Assembly: GCF_002105555.1 (NCBI RefSeq)
Contig: NZ_CP020612.1
Location: 186,001 to 250,000, forward strand
Reading direction: 5' to 3'
Origin: Paracoccus contaminans
Lineage (GTDB): Bacteria > Pseudomonadota > Alphaproteobacteria > Rhodobacterales > Rhodobacteraceae
DNA length: 64,000 nucleotides
The notes beneath the pieces are model-generated. The model ran no database searches, was not told the DNA's origin, and saw nothing but the letters and a program-made list of their open reading frames with translations. A program made the translations under genes and the position numbers. Position 1 is the stretch's first letter. Each line of letters starts with the position of its first letter. Positions 33,418 to 42,644 of this stretch are shown here, in pieces.

Positions 33418-34220
33418 CCCTGCTGCGCAAACCCCTCGCCCCTGGGGGCCATGTCCACGCCATCACCCCCGAAAGCGCCGGCTGGGGCTATGTCGGGTTC
33501 GATCTGTGGCGGCTGGCCGCTGGCCAGGCCGCAGCCGCCCCCACGGCCGCGCGCGAGGTCATCATCGTCATGGTCGAGGGCAAGGCCCGCTTGACCGGCG
33601 CGGGCCGCGACTGGGGCGTGCTGGGCGATCGGATGGACGTGTTCGAAAAGACCGCGCCGCACTGCCTGTATCTGCCGGACGGCACCGACTGGCGGGCCGA
33701 GGCGGTGACGGACTGCACCATTGCCGTCTGTTCCGCCCCCGGCCACGGCGGCCACCCGCCCCGCCGCATCGGCCCGGACGGGATCGAACTCACGCAGCGC
33801 GGCACCGGGGCGAACACCCGCCATATCAACAATATCGCCATGGAGGCGCAGGACTGGTGCGACAGCCTCTTGGTGACCGAGGTGTTCACCCCGCAGGGCA
33901 ACTGGTCCTCCTACCCCCCGCACCGCCATGACGAGGACGACTTTCCCCGCATGACCTATCTGGAGGAAACCTATTACCACCGCCTGAACCCCCGCCAGGG
34001 CTATGGCATCCAGCGGGTGTTCACCGAGGATGGCAGCCTTGACGAGACGATGGCCGTCAGCGACGGCGACGTGGTGCTGGTCCCGCGCGGGCACCACCCG
34101 GTCGGCGCGCCCTATGGATACGAGATGTATTACCTTAACGTCATGGCCGGCCCGCGGCGGGCATGGCGGTTCCAGAACCACCCCGACCACGACTGGATCT
34201 GGCAGCGCGACAACGGCTGA
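33414..34220 (+). CDS. iolB: 5-deoxy-glucuronate isomerase
   Basis: Converts 5-deoxy-glucuronate to 2-deoxy-5-keto-gluconate, the step after IolD. 268-residue cupin: residues YPPHRHDEDDFPRMTYLEET carry the metal-binding His and Glu, followed by GYGIQRVFTEDG and VLVPRGHHPVGAPYGYEMYY. GGAGG lies just upstream of the ATG. Last gene of the iolD'-iolE-orf-iolB run; a hairpin directly follows the stop. Other pathway genes (iolA, iolC, iolG) are not in this window. Confidence 0.95.
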   Translation: MTLLRKPLAPGGHVHAITPESAGWGYVGFDLWRLAAGQAAAAPTAAREVIIVMVEGKARLTGAGRDWGVLGDRMDVFEKTAPHCLYLPDGTDWRAEAVTDCTIAVCSAPGHGGHPPRRIGPDGIELTQRGTGANTRHINNIAMEAQDWCDSLLVTEVFTPQGNWSSYPPHRHDEDDFPRMTYLEETYYHRLNPRQGYGIQRVFTEDGSLDETMAVSDGDVVLVPRGHHPVGAPYGYEMYYLNVMAGPRRAWRFQNHPDHDWIWQRDNG

Positions 34221-34245
34221 GGCCAAGGCCCGTCCCACCTTGGCC
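34221..34245 (+). terminator. Hairpin after iolB
   Basis: GGCCAAGG (34221-34228) pairs perfectly with CCTTGGCC (34238-34245) across a 9-base loop, beginning at the base after the iolB stop. No T tract. It lies between convergent operons. Confidence 0.5.
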
Positions 34246-34402
34246 GAGATCGCCCCCGCGCAAGCGTCGGCACCGCCGGGGCCGAGCGGGCGCTGAACGG
34301 CCGCATGGCGCGGGGCGGCGGCCGCATCCCTGGCCCCTGGCCACCCGATCCATGCCCCACCGCGGCAGGTTGCGCCGGTTCTGCAAGGCCCGCGCGGCCC
34401 CG

Positions 34403-35311
34403 CTACCGCAGCGTCGGATCAAGGCGGTCGCGCAGCCAGTCGCCGATCAGCGACACCGACAGCGTGGTCAGCACGATCACGGCCGAGGGCGCCAGCACGA
34501 TCCACGGGGCCCGTGTGATATAGTCGCGGCCAAAGCCGACCATGTTGCCCAGGCTGGTCATCGGCGGCTGCACCCCCAGGCCCAGAAAGGACAGGCCCGA
34601 TTCCAGCAAGATTACCTCGGGGAAGACCAGCGTCATCGAAACGATCAGCGTCGAGGCGATATTGGGCAGAATATGGCGCGCATAGACGCGCCCCGGACGC
34701 GCGCCCAGCTGGACGACCGCCGCGGCATAGCCCTGCGCGCTGGCGGAAATCGCAAGGCCGCGGGAAATCCGGGCATAGCGTTCCCAGCCATAAAGGCCGA
34801 TCAGACCAACCAGCAGCGTCAGCGCATTGCCAAAGAATGCCAAGACGGCCAGGGCCAGGATCAGGAAGGGCATCGCCGCCTGAAAATCGGCCAGCACCAG
34901 CACCGCCTGTTCCACCCAGCCGCGGAAATGTGCCGACAGAAAGCCCAGCACGGTTCCCAGCGTCGCGGAAATCAGCGTGGCGCCAAAGGCGATCAGCAAG
35001 GATACGCGGATCGACACGATCAGGCGGGAGAGCACGTCCCGGCCCAGCTCGTCCGTGCCCAGCGGGTGCGCCCAGGCGTGAAAGGGCGGCGTCATGCGGT
35101 ATTTCAGGTCCATGGCGGTATAATTATAGGGCGCGATCACCGGCGCCAGCAGCGCCACGGCGATCATCAGCACCACAAAGCCGACCGCCAGCCTGATGAA
35201 CAGCGGCATCGCGCGGCGCGGGCGGGCCAGGGCTGCCGCGGCGGGCGCAGCCGAGGGAACGGGCGCGAGGGTGGGCACGGGGGGCGGGGTTGGGGCAGAC
35301 AGGTCGCTCAT
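34403..35311 (-). CDS. Dipeptide/oligopeptide-type ABC transporter permease (DppC-like)
   Basis: 302 residues. A Pro/Ala-rich cytoplasmic start is followed by about six membrane segments and the inner-membrane EAA loop region around QLGARPGRVYARHILPNIAS. HPLGTDELGRDVLSRLIVSI is the DppC/OppC signature. The start at 35311 overlaps the stop of the partner permease (ATGA). Last gene of the six-gene importer operon. Substrate not determined by sequence. Confidence 0.92.
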   Translation of the reverse strand: MSDLSAPTPPPVPTLAPVPSAAPAAAALARPRRAMPLFIRLAVGFVVLMIAVALLAPVIAPYNYTAMDLKYRMTPPFHAWAHPLGTDELGRDVLSRLIVSIRVSLLIAFGATLISATLGTVLGFLSAHFRGWVEQAVLVLADFQAAMPFLILALAVLAFFGNALTLLVGLIGLYGWERYARISRGLAISASAQGYAAAVVQLGARPGRVYARHILPNIASTLIVSMTLVFPEVILLESGLSFLGLGVQPPMTSLGNMVGFGRDYITRAPWIVLAPSAVIVLTTLSVSLIGDWLRDRLDPTLR

Positions 35312-36237
35312 CCATGGGCCTCGGCGCTGCGCAGCCGGGGATCCAGCGCGCCATAAAGGAAATCGACGATCAGGTTGGAGGTGACCATGGTCGCGGCGAC
35401 CAGCAGCAGGATGCACTGCACCACCGCAAGATCGCGGTTGGATACGGCGACCACCAGCAGGCGGCCGACGCCGGGCCAGGAAAAGACGCTTTCCACCACC
35501 ACCGCCCCCGCGATCAGCGAGCCGACCAGAAAGCCGATCAGCGTGACCGTGGGGATCGCCGCATTGGGCAGGGCATGGCCCACCACGACCGATCGCCAGG
35601 GCAGGCCCTTGGCCGAGGCGGTGCGGATGAACGGCCGGCCCAGCACCTCGAGCATCGCCGAGCGGGTGAACCGCGCCAGCGCCGCCGCGCCGCCCAGCCC
35701 CAGTGTCACCACCGGCAGGATGGCGTGGCGCCAGCTGTCCTGTCCGCCCGAGGGCAGCCAGCCCAGCGTCACCGAAAACAGCAGCACCAGCCACAGCGCC
35801 AGCACGAAGCCGGGGATCGAAAAGCCCAGCACCGATGCCACCATCACCAGACGGTCCAGCCCGGTGCCGCGGTTCAGCGCCGCCAGTACGCCCGCCGGAA
35901 TCCCCAGCGCCAGCTTGAGCAGCAGCGCCGGCAAGGTCAGCGCCAGCGTGGCCGGGATCCGCTCGGCCACCAGTTCGATCGCGGGGCGGCCGTCCCGCAT
36001 GGAAATGCCCAGATCGCCCCGCAGGATGGCGCGGACGTAATCGACATATTGCACCCAGATCGGCTGATCGAGGCCCCATTCCTTGCGGAACCGCGCGATG
36101 GCGTCCGGGGGGGCATCGGGGCCGAGGATGATGACCGAGGGATCCCCGGACATCCGCAGCACGACAAAGGCAAAGGTCACGACCAGCGCCACGGTGACAA
36201 AGGCGCGCAGGGCGCGTATCGCGGCATATTTCAGCAT
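35308..36237 (-). CDS. Dipeptide/oligopeptide-type ABC transporter permease (DppB-like)
   Basis: 309 residues, six membrane segments, starting with the DppB-like N-terminal segment LKYAAIRALRAFVTVALVVT and containing LDQPIWVQYVDYVRAILRGD LGIS, typical of DppB. The EAA loop lies near FIRTASAKGLPWRSVVVGHA. It forms the membrane channel with the downstream permease. It follows the ATPase gene by 2 bases. Confidence 0.92.
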   Translation of the reverse strand: MLKYAAIRALRAFVTVALVVTFAFVVLRMSGDPSVIILGPDAPPDAIARFRKEWGLDQPIWVQYVDYVRAILRGDLGISMRDGRPAIELVAERIPATLALTLPALLLKLALGIPAGVLAALNRGTGLDRLVMVASVLGFSIPGFVLALWLVLLFSVTLGWLPSGGQDSWRHAILPVVTLGLGGAAALARFTRSAMLEVLGRPFIRTASAKGLPWRSVVVGHALPNAAIPTVTLIGFLVGSLIAGAVVVESVFSWPGVGRLLVVAVSNRDLAVVQCILLLVAATMVTSNLIVDFLYGALDPRLRSAEAHG

Positions 36238-36239
36238 TG

Positions 36240-37259
36240 TCAGGCCGCCTTTCGTCCGGCAGGGGCGCCGTGGGACATGTCGCGCCCGGCCCCGCCGCCG
36301 CCCAGCAGGTGACAGGCCGCCCGGCGGCCTGGGGTGATCGCAGCCAGCACGGGCGCATCGCTGCGGCAGCGCTCCATCACCAGCGGGCAGCGCGGGTGGA
36401 AGGCGCAGCCCGAGGGCCGCGCCGCGGGGTTGGGCGGCTCGCCCTTGAGCACGATCCGCTGGGCGCGCCGCGTGGCGCCCGCCCCCGGCACCGGGGCGGC
36501 CGACACCAGCGCGCGGGCATAAGGGTGCTGGGGGTCGGCCATCAGTTCGGCTGCGGGGCCATCCTCGACGATCTGGCCCAGATACATGATCGCGACCCGC
36601 TGCGACACCTGACGGACAACGCGCAGGTCGTGGCTGATGAATACCATCGCCAGATTGCGCGCCGCCTGCAGGTCGGCCAGCAGATTGACCACCTGCGCCT
36701 GGATCGACACGTCCAGCGCCGAGACCGGCTCGTCGCAGACCAGCAGGTCGGGCTTGGTCATCAGGGCGCGGGCGATCACGACGCGCTGGCGCTGCCCGCC
36801 CGACAGCTCATGCGGATAGCGCAGCGCCTGTTCGGGCGACAGCCCGACCTGCGCCAGCATGGCGCGGGCGCGCTCGGCGGCCTCGGCTGCGGGGCCGTGG
36901 ATGACCAGCGGCTCGGCCACCTGGTCCAGCACCGGCAGGCGGCGGTCCAGCGCGCCAAGGGGATCCTGATAGATCATCTGCGCGCGCCGGCGCAGCGCCC
37001 GCCATGCGGGGGTGCGGGGGGCGGGCATGGGCGCGCCCGCGAACTGCACCCTGCCCCGGTCGGGCGGTTCGAACCCCAGCGCGACGCGGCCCAGCGTGGA
37101 CTTGCCCGACCCGCTTTCCCCGACGATGCCCAGCGTCTCGCCCGGCGCCAGCGACAGCGACACCCCGGCCACGGCCCGAACCATGTCGGGCCTGCGCCAC
37201 ATCCCGCCGCGGCTGGCATAGACGCGGTGGATATCCTCAAGCGTCAGCAGCGGGGTCAT
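36240..37259 (-). CDS. ABC transporter ATP-binding protein (DppF/OppF-like)
   Basis: 339 residues. Walker [14 protein letters not shown] (about 48-60), signature [20 protein letters not shown], Walker B LLVCDEPVSALDVS, switch His FISHDL. The C-terminal oligopeptide-transporter domain has the Cys cluster GCAFHPRCPLVMERC used for an iron-sulphur or metal site in some family members. The ATG at 37259 overlaps the preceding ATPase stop. Confidence 0.93.
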   Translation of the reverse strand: MTPLLTLEDIHRVYASRGGMWRRPDMVRAVAGVSLSLAPGETLGIVGESGSGKSTLGRVALGFEPPDRGRVQFAGAPMPAPRTPAWRALRRRAQMIYQDPLGALDRRLPVLDQVAEPLVIHGPAAEAAERARAMLAQVGLSPEQALRYPHELSGGQRQRVVIARALMTKPDLLVCDEPVSALDVSIQAQVVNLLADLQAARNLAMVFISHDLRVVRQVSQRVAIMYLGQIVEDGPAAELMADPQHPYARALVSAAPVPGAGATRRAQRIVLKGEPPNPAARPSGCAFHPRCPLVMERCRSDAPVLAAITPGRRAACHLLGGGGAGRDMSHGAPAGRKAA

Positions 37260-38266
37260 GCCGGCTCTCTTTCGGGCAGGGAAGCGGCCGCAGGGATGCG
37301 TGCGGCGGCGGGGCCGAATTCGGCCGCGCGGATGCAGGCGGCGTGATGGTTTGCGCCCTGCCGGCGCAGCGGCGGGGGCGCGTCGTCGCAGGCGGCCAGC
37401 CGCCAGGCGCAACGCGGCGCAAAGCTGCATCCGGGCGGCAGGTGGCGCGGGTCGGGCACGCGGCCCGGAATGCTGACCAGCCGCCCCCGCCCCTCAAGCG
37501 TAGGCAGCGCGGCCAGCAGCCCGCGCGTATAAGGGTGGCGCGGGCCGTCGAACAGCGGCTCGGCCGGGGCGGTTTCGACCAGGCGGCCGGCATACATCAC
37601 CGCCACCCGGTCGCAGGTCTGCGCAATCACGCCCAGATCGTGCGAAATCAGCACGATCGCCATGCCCAGTTCGCGCCGCAGATCGACCAGAAGGTCAAGG
37701 ATCTGCGCCTGGATCGTCACGTCCAGCGCGGTGGTCGGCTCGTCCGCGACCAGCAGGTCGGGCTGGCCGGCCAGCGCCATGGCGATCATCACCCGCTGGT
37801 TCTGCCCGCCCGACAGCTCATGCGGATAGCTGGCCAGCCGGGCGCGCGGGGCGGGAATACCCACGAGATCCAGCAGGCGCAGCGATTCCGCCTCGATCGC
37901 CCGGCCCGACAGGCCGCGATGCAGAACCAGCGCCTCGGCGATCTGGCGGCGGATCGTCAGCACCGGGTTGAGGGCGCTGGTCGGATCCTGCGAGATCAGC
38001 CCGATGCGGCCGCCGCGCAGCCGCTCGATGGCGGGCAGCGGCAGGGCCAGCAGGTCGCGCCCCTCCATCAGGGCGCGCCCGCCGATCCGCGCATGGGCCG
38101 GCAACAGGCGCAGCACCGCCAGCCATGTCACCGACTTGCCCGAGCCGCTTTCACCGACCAGGCCCAGGATCTCGCCGGGCATCACCTCAAGGTCGATGCC
38201 CGACAGCGCCGGCGCCCCGTCGAAATCGACGCTGAGCCCTTCAAGACGGATCAGCGGCCCGGTCAC
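37256..38266 (-). CDS. ABC transporter ATP-binding protein (DppD/OppD-like)
   Basis: 336 residues. Walker [22 protein letters not shown]-loop [12 protein letters not shown], signature [20 protein letters not shown], Walker [15 protein letters not shown], switch VLISHDLG. C-terminal [15 protein letters not shown]ys motif. Forms the heterodimeric motor with the next ATPase. ATGA overlap with the binding-protein gene upstream. Confidence 0.93.
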   Translation of the reverse strand: MTGPLIRLEGLSVDFDGAPALSGIDLEVMPGEILGLVGESGSGKSVTWLAVLRLLPAHARIGGRALMEGRDLLALPLPAIERLRGGRIGLISQDPTSALNPVLTIRRQIAEALVLHRGLSGRAIEAESLRLLDLVGIPAPRARLASYPHELSGGQNQRVMIAMALAGQPDLLVADEPTTALDVTIQAQILDLLVDLRRELGMAIVLISHDLGVIAQTCDRVAVMYAGRLVETAPAEPLFDGPRHPYTRGLLAALPTLEGRGRLVSIPGRVPDPRHLPPGCSFAPRCAWRLAACDDAPPPLRRQGANHHAACIRAAEFGPAAARIPAAASLPEREPA

Positions 38267-39894
38267 AGCGCAAAGTTGCCCGGCCCGAAATCAAGGGCAA
38301 AGGCCGGCACGGCCTTCCACTTGATCGAGGCGGGCTTGGCGGTGAAGGTCGCGTTCTGGTGCAGCACCGTATAGGCGGGATCCTCGCGCTCGCAGATCTC
38401 AAGCATGCGGGCAAAGGCCTTCTTGCGCTTGTCGTGATCGACCGAGGTTTCCAGCACCTCGCACAGCTGGTTCATCTCGGCATTGGTCCATTCGCCGATC
38501 TGCTGCTGCTGGCCGTTGGGGCCATGCTGGGCGACGATCGAGGACACCGGATCGTTGAAGGGGGCCGAGTTCGACCAGTCGCGGACGGCGCGGGTCGGGC
38601 CGGCCTCCATGATCTGCGCCCAGTTTTCCTTGCTTTCGATCTGCACGTTCAGGCCGACGGCCTTCCACATCTCGACCAGCACCTGCGCGGTCGCGTTCTG
38701 GTTGGTGTAGTAGTTGTTCAGCAGCCGATAGGGGATGGGATCGCCCTTGTAGCCCGCCTCCTTCAGCAGCGAGGCGGCCAGTTCGGGATTGAACTCGGGG
38801 ACGGTCCAGCCCTCGACGAACATGTCGCCATAGAAGGGCCACTGCAGCCCGGCCGGGATGGTGGTGCGCCCCGCCCACAGGCTGTCCACGATCGCCTGGC
38901 GATCGATGGAATGGGTCATGGCCCGGCGCACGCGCGGATCGGCCAGCTGGGCATGGTTCTTGTCGAAGACGGTCAGGCGGTGGTTGGCGACAGTGCCGCC
39001 CTGAACCTCGAAGCCGGCGTTCTTTTCCACCTCGCCGATCAGGTCCGGGGGGATGTCGCAGGCGAACTGGTATTCGCCCGACAGCAGGCCGTTGATGCGG
39101 CTTGCGACCTCGGGCACCTCGACGAAGCGGATCTGTTTGAGCGGCGGCAGGCCGCCCCAGTAATCGTCATGAGAGAGCAGCGTCAGGCTGCTGTCGGGGA
39201 CGAATTCGCCCACCATGTAGGGGCCGGTCGTGACCGGCTTGCGCGCCCAGTCCAGATAGCTGGCCGATTCCTCCCAGCCGCGGCGGGACATGATGTCGCT
39301 GCCATAGCGCAGCAGGCGGCCTTCCATCGTCACGTCCGGCATGGCGTTGAAGAAGCGGACCGTATATTTGTCCACCGCCTCGACGCGGGCAAGATCGGGC
39401 CAGGCGCGGCGCGACACGGCGACCACCTCGGGCGGCAGCTCCTTGCCGGCCTTGGGGGTCGGGATCTGTTCGAACGCCTTGATGGTCGTCCGGTTCTTGG
39501 GCTGGGTGTCGCCGAACATCCGCTCGCGCGAGAAGGTGAAGACCACGTCCTCGGCCGTCAGTTCGTCGCCGTTGTGGAACCTGACGCCCTCGCGCAGCTT
39601 CAGCTCGACCGTGGAATCGTCGATCCGCTTCCATTCGGTGGCAAGCAGCGGCCGCATGCCCAGCTGGTTGTGCCAGTCGCGGCCGATCAGGCTTTCCCAC
39701 AGCGAGGTGAAGAAGATCCGCTCGCCCACGTTGGACTGCTCGCGCAGCACGTCCAGCGTGTTCGAGTTGGAAATCTTCTGCACGGCGACGGTGATCGACG
39801 GGCGGTCGGCCTGCGCGATGGCAAAGCGGGGCAGGATCAGGCTGCCGGTGGCGGCGGCACCGGCCAGCAATGCGCTGCGGCGGGTCATCAGCAT
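38263..39894 (-). CDS. ABC transporter substrate-binding protein, family 5 (SBP_bac_5)
   Basis: 543-residue periplasmic receptor. N-terminal Tat-like signal peptide MTRRSALLAGAAATGSLILP with twin Arg and a probable cleavage after AIAQA. Family 5 hallmarks include the VELKLREGVRFHNGDELTAE DVVFTF block and ATEWKRIDDST. It delivers the solute to the four downstream transporter subunits. Family 5 proteins bind peptides, opines, metals or sugars; the neighbouring sugar-isomerase-like gene and iol genes suggest a carbohydrate or cyclitol derivative, which is inference. Confidence 0.93.
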   Translation of the reverse strand: MLMTRRSALLAGAAATGSLILPRFAIAQADRPSITVAVQKISNSNTLDVLREQSNVGERIFFTSLWESLIGRDWHNQLGMRPLLATEWKRIDDSTVELKLREGVRFHNGDELTAEDVVFTFSRERMFGDTQPKNRTTIKAFEQIPTPKAGKELPPEVVAVSRRAWPDLARVEAVDKYTVRFFNAMPDVTMEGRLLRYGSDIMSRRGWEESASYLDWARKPVTTGPYMVGEFVPDSSLTLLSHDDYWGGLPPLKQIRFVEVPEVASRINGLLSGEYQFACDIPPDLIGEVEKNAGFEVQGGTVANHRLTVFDKNHAQLADPRVRRAMTHSIDRQAIVDSLWAGRTTIPAGLQWPFYGDMFVEGWTVPEFNPELAASLLKEAGYKGDPIPYRLLNNYYTNQNATAQVLVEMWKAVGLNVQIESKENWAQIMEAGPTRAVRDWSNSAPFNDPVSSIVAQHGPNGQQQQIGEWTNAEMNQLCEVLETSVDHDKRKKAFARMLEICEREDPAYTVLHQNATFTAKPASIKWKAVPAFALDFGPGNFAL

Positions 39895-39919
39895 GGTGAA
39901 ATCTCCGGTCAGGAAGGGG

Positions 39920-40738
39920 TCAGCGGGCCAGCCCGCGTTCGGTGATGAAGCGCATGGATGCGGGGATCAGGGCCTTGTCGCGCAGCTCCAGCACGGCGCG
40001 GACCTGGGGGCCGCAGGCGGCGATGGCGCGGAACACCGCGTCCCAGCAGATCGTGCCCTGCCCCACGGACCAGTGGCGATCGGCATAGCCATCGACATCC
40101 TGCAGATGGACATGGTGCAGCTGCGCCCCGGCATCGGCGATGAAGTAATCGACCGCCGGCGCGCCATGGGTGACATGGGCGAAATGCGCATGGCCCGTAT
40201 CGACCGACAGCCTGATCGCGTCCGAGCCGAAGCTGTCCACCAGAGCACGGCGGTCGGCGGGGATCATGTCCTCGATGTTTTCCATCACCAGCGTCACGCC
40301 CTCGGCCTCGGCGCGGCGGACGGCGGCGCCCAGGGTGTCATGGGCGAAGTGGGTGATCATGCCGCGATAAGGCTGGGGCGGCATGTCCATGTTGCGATGA
40401 TCCCAGGTGGTATAGGGCGAATGGATGACCATCTGCGTGGCGCCCAGGGCGGCGCAGACATCCAGCCCCTGTTCCATCCGCCGCGCGACCAGCGCGCGGA
40501 TGTCGGGATCCCGCGAGGCGGTGGAAAAGCCCCAGAACGGCCCGTGGATGCCCAGCCGGCCGCCATGCCCGTCCAGCGCCGCGCGGATCTCGGCGGCATG
40601 GGGGCGCCAGTCGCCGTTCAGAACCTCGGCGGTGAAGAAATCCTGCAGCTCGATGTCGCGCTGGGCCTCGAACAGCCAGTCGCGGTGCTGGCGAATACCG
40701 TCAAGCGCCAGTGCGGCGCCGACAACGATCTGATGCAT
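39920..40738 (-). CDS. Sugar phosphate isomerase/epimerase-like TIM-barrel protein
   Basis: 272 residues of the xylose-isomerase-like TIM-barrel family (AP endonuclease 2 fold). Metal-site candidates: IHGPFWGFST, MVIHSPYTTWDHR, LVMENIEDM, LSVDTGHAHFAH, HHVHLQDVDGYADRHW. First gene of the importer operon, 26 bases before the binding-protein gene, so it probably isomerises or epimerises the imported compound. The ATG at 40738 fits the family N-terminus; further upstream in-frame codons lack support. No exact substrate can be assigned. Confidence 0.8.
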   Translation of the reverse strand: MHQIVVGAALALDGIRQHRDWLFEAQRDIELQDFFTAEVLNGDWRPHAAEIRAALDGHGGRLGIHGPFWGFSTASRDPDIRALVARRMEQGLDVCAALGATQMVIHSPYTTWDHRNMDMPPQPYRGMITHFAHDTLGAAVRRAEAEGVTLVMENIEDMIPADRRALVDSFGSDAIRLSVDTGHAHFAHVTHGAPAVDYFIADAGAQLHHVHLQDVDGYADRHWSVGQGTICWDAVFRAIAACGPQVRAVLELRDKALIPASMRFITERGLAR

Positions 40739-41106
40739 AAGGATATTCCGGCTGAGGTTGATCAAGCGCCGCCCTAGTGACACCGGTATGTGGCCCAAGG
40801 GTTTCAACGCTGTGTCAGTGCAATGAAGTTGTGGTTGGTCCGGGCGGAAGACGCCTTGGGGGATGGGCCGATCCCGCCGATATCATCCTTCGCCGAAGGC
40901 CAGCCAGGCTAGGGGCGGCCCTGCCGGCGATCGGCAACGGCGTATGGCAAAGGCCCGCTTTGCGCTGCTGCCGCCATGTTCAGGGATGGGATGAGCAGGG
41001 CTTTTGCAGGGGCGCGATCCTGCCGCCGATATCCGCAAGCGATGGGGTGATCGGCATGCGCCGCAGCCGCACTCGCCATGCAGCCCTGCGGCGGGCATCA
41101 GGATAT
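40739..41106. other. Non-coding stretch between importer operon and tRNA-Pro
   Basis: 368 bases without a convincing gene; open frames here lack ribosome sites and family-like sequence. It should contain the promoter and operator of the minus-strand importer operon, but I see no clear motif. Confidence 0.6.
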
Positions 41107-41183
41107 TGGTCGGGGCGAGAGGATTCGAACCTCCGGCCTACGGTACCCAAAACCGTCGCGCTACCAGACTGCGCCACGCCCCG
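41107..41183 (-). tRNA. tRNA-Pro (anticodon TGG)
   Basis: 77 bases with encoded CCA. On the minus strand the acceptor CGGGGCG pairs with CGCCCCG, discriminator A. The anticodon loop TTTGGGT gives TGG; the T arm is GGAGGTTCGAATCCTC. No duplicated 3' end is seen nearby, so no integrated element is attached to it. Confidence 0.96.
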
Positions 41184-41242
41184 GACCGGGGGTCTTCTAA
41201 CCTGCCGCGCGGCGGGGCGAAAGATGAAAGCGTCGCCTCGGC

Positions 41243-41749
41243 TCAGCGGCAGGGCAGCGCGGCACCGTCCTGCGGCACGGCCGGATGGGCAAGCCTTGCG
41301 CCCGGCCCGATTCCCAGCCGCGCCGCCTCGCCCCCGGCGATTTCCAGAACCAGCAGCCGCTCGGGATGGGGATCGCCCGGTTCGGCCCCGGCGATCGGGG
41401 TCAGATCCAGCGGTCGTGCCTGCGGGTGGACGCTGCGCAGCACCCCGGCCGCATCAAAGAACAGCATGTCGAGCGAAATCAGCGTGTTCTTCATCCAGAA
41501 GCTTGCCGGACGCGGCGTCTCATAGACGAACAGCATCCCCGACATCGGAGCCAGCGATTTGCGCCCCATCAGCCCATGGGCGCGCTCATCGAAATCGTCG
41601 GCGATCTCGACCGCAAGGTTGATGACCTTGCCCTCAGGGGTGACGATCTGCGCGGTGGCCGGGTCGCAGGCCATGTCCAGCGCCCGCGCCCCGGGCGGCA
41701 CCAGCGCCGCCAGCACGGCCCATGCCCCCAGGATGATGCGCCCCCTCAT
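41243..41749 (-). CDS. DUF192 domain-containing exported protein
   Basis: 168 residues. N-terminal signal peptide MRGRIILGAWAVLAALVPPG with cleavage near GARA. The DUF192 core runs from about residue 45: VEIADDFDERAHGLMGRKSL, SGMLFVYETPRPASFWMKNT, LDMLFFDAAGVLRSVHP, VLEIAGGEAARLGIGPG. Function of the family unknown. The ATG at 41749 overlaps the stop of the cold-shock gene (ATGA), a pairing that implies one transcript. Confidence 0.88.
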   Translation of the reverse strand: MRGRIILGAWAVLAALVPPGARALDMACDPATAQIVTPEGKVINLAVEIADDFDERAHGLMGRKSLAPMSGMLFVYETPRPASFWMKNTLISLDMLFFDAAGVLRSVHPQARPLDLTPIAGAEPGDPHPERLLVLEIAGGEAARLGIGPGARLAHPAVPQDGAALPCR

Positions 41750-42465
41750 CGGATCACGACTGACCTGGGCGCCACGGATCTGAGCGTCCTGTCGCAATCC
41801 TCTGCCCTGCCGCGGTCCGGCCCTGCGCAGCCGGGCTTGTCGCACTGGCCGGGGCCGCGCTGGGCAGGCCCTGCCGCCTCGGGGCCCTTGCGGCCAGGAT
41901 CGGATGGCGCAGAGCCGGCTGCCTCCCCCTCGGGGGCCGCACCGGCGGCGCGTTCCCAGGCAAGCACCTGCGCCGCGATCGCCCCGCGCGGGCCGTCCAC
42001 GACGCGCAGCGCGACCCCTTCACCGGGGATCAGGTCGGCAAAGCCGCAATAGCGCAGCACCTGCACATGCAGGAACACGTCGCCCTTCTGGCCGAAGATG
42101 GTGGCAAAGCCGAAACCCTTGCCCTTGTCGAACCACTTCACCCGCGCCGGAAGCAGCGGCAGAAGCGCCAGCCTGTCACCCGCGACCTGCGACAGATCCG
42201 GGATCGGCGCCGCATTTTCCTGATCGGGGGGCAGGATCGAGAGGATCTCGACCGCCTGCCGGCCGCGCGGGGTGTGAATGGCCCGCAGCTCGACCCGCGC
42301 GCCCTCGACAACAGAACCTTGACCGAAGTTCCGCAACACGTTGGCATGCAGCAGAACATCCGCACTACCGGCGGAATCGGCCAGAAAGCCGAAGCCCTTG
42401 ACCGAATCGAACCACTTGATCACGCCCTTTACGGTCACCGTGACCTCGGGGATGCTGCCGCTCAT
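41746..42465 (-). CDS. Cold-shock protein with two cold-shock domains
   Basis: 239 residues. Two CSDs: one near residues 11-75 (VIKWFDSVKGFGFLADSAG, DVLLHANVLRNFGQ) and one near 105-170 (VKWFDKGKGFGFATIFGQ, DVFLHVQVLRYCGF), each with RNP1 (KGFGF) and RNP2-like (VLLH/VFLH) motifs for single-stranded nucleic acid. The C-terminal 60 residues are Gly/Ala/Pro-rich and disordered. Twin-CSD proteins are typical of alphaproteobacteria. ATG at 42465. Confidence 0.93.
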   Translation of the reverse strand: MSGSIPEVTVTVKGVIKWFDSVKGFGFLADSAGSADVLLHANVLRNFGQGSVVEGARVELRAIHTPRGRQAVEILSILPPDQENAAPIPDLSQVAGDRLALLPLLPARVKWFDKGKGFGFATIFGQKGDVFLHVQVLRYCGFADLIPGEGVALRVVDGPRGAIAAQVLAWERAAGAAPEGEAAGSAPSDPGRKGPEAAGPAQRGPGQCDKPGCAGPDRGRAEDCDRTLRSVAPRSVVIR

Positions 42466-42644
42466 GTCATTCCTTTTGGTAGCCGGCGCACGAACGGGGT
42501 CGCGCACGCCAAGCAGCCAGACGAGCAAACAATTATACCAAGGTCAACGGTTACAAGCGGGGACAGGCTTCACGCGCCCCGCATCTGCCCCAAGAGGCAA
42601 CCGTCCCTAACTGCTCCGAAAGCCGCGCAGAGTTCAAGTCCTTG

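Noticed and set aside
34403..36358. A 651-residue fusion extending the DppC-like permease upstream
   Set aside because: The first half is the out-of-frame shadow of the DppB-like gene; the family start is the ATG at 35311.
41107..41183. tRNA-Pro as another integration site
   Set aside because: No integrase next to it and no duplicate of its 3' end seen in the window.
40777..41622. 281-residue open frame across tRNA-Pro
   Set aside because: Runs through the tRNA and antisense to the DUF192 gene; no ribosome site.
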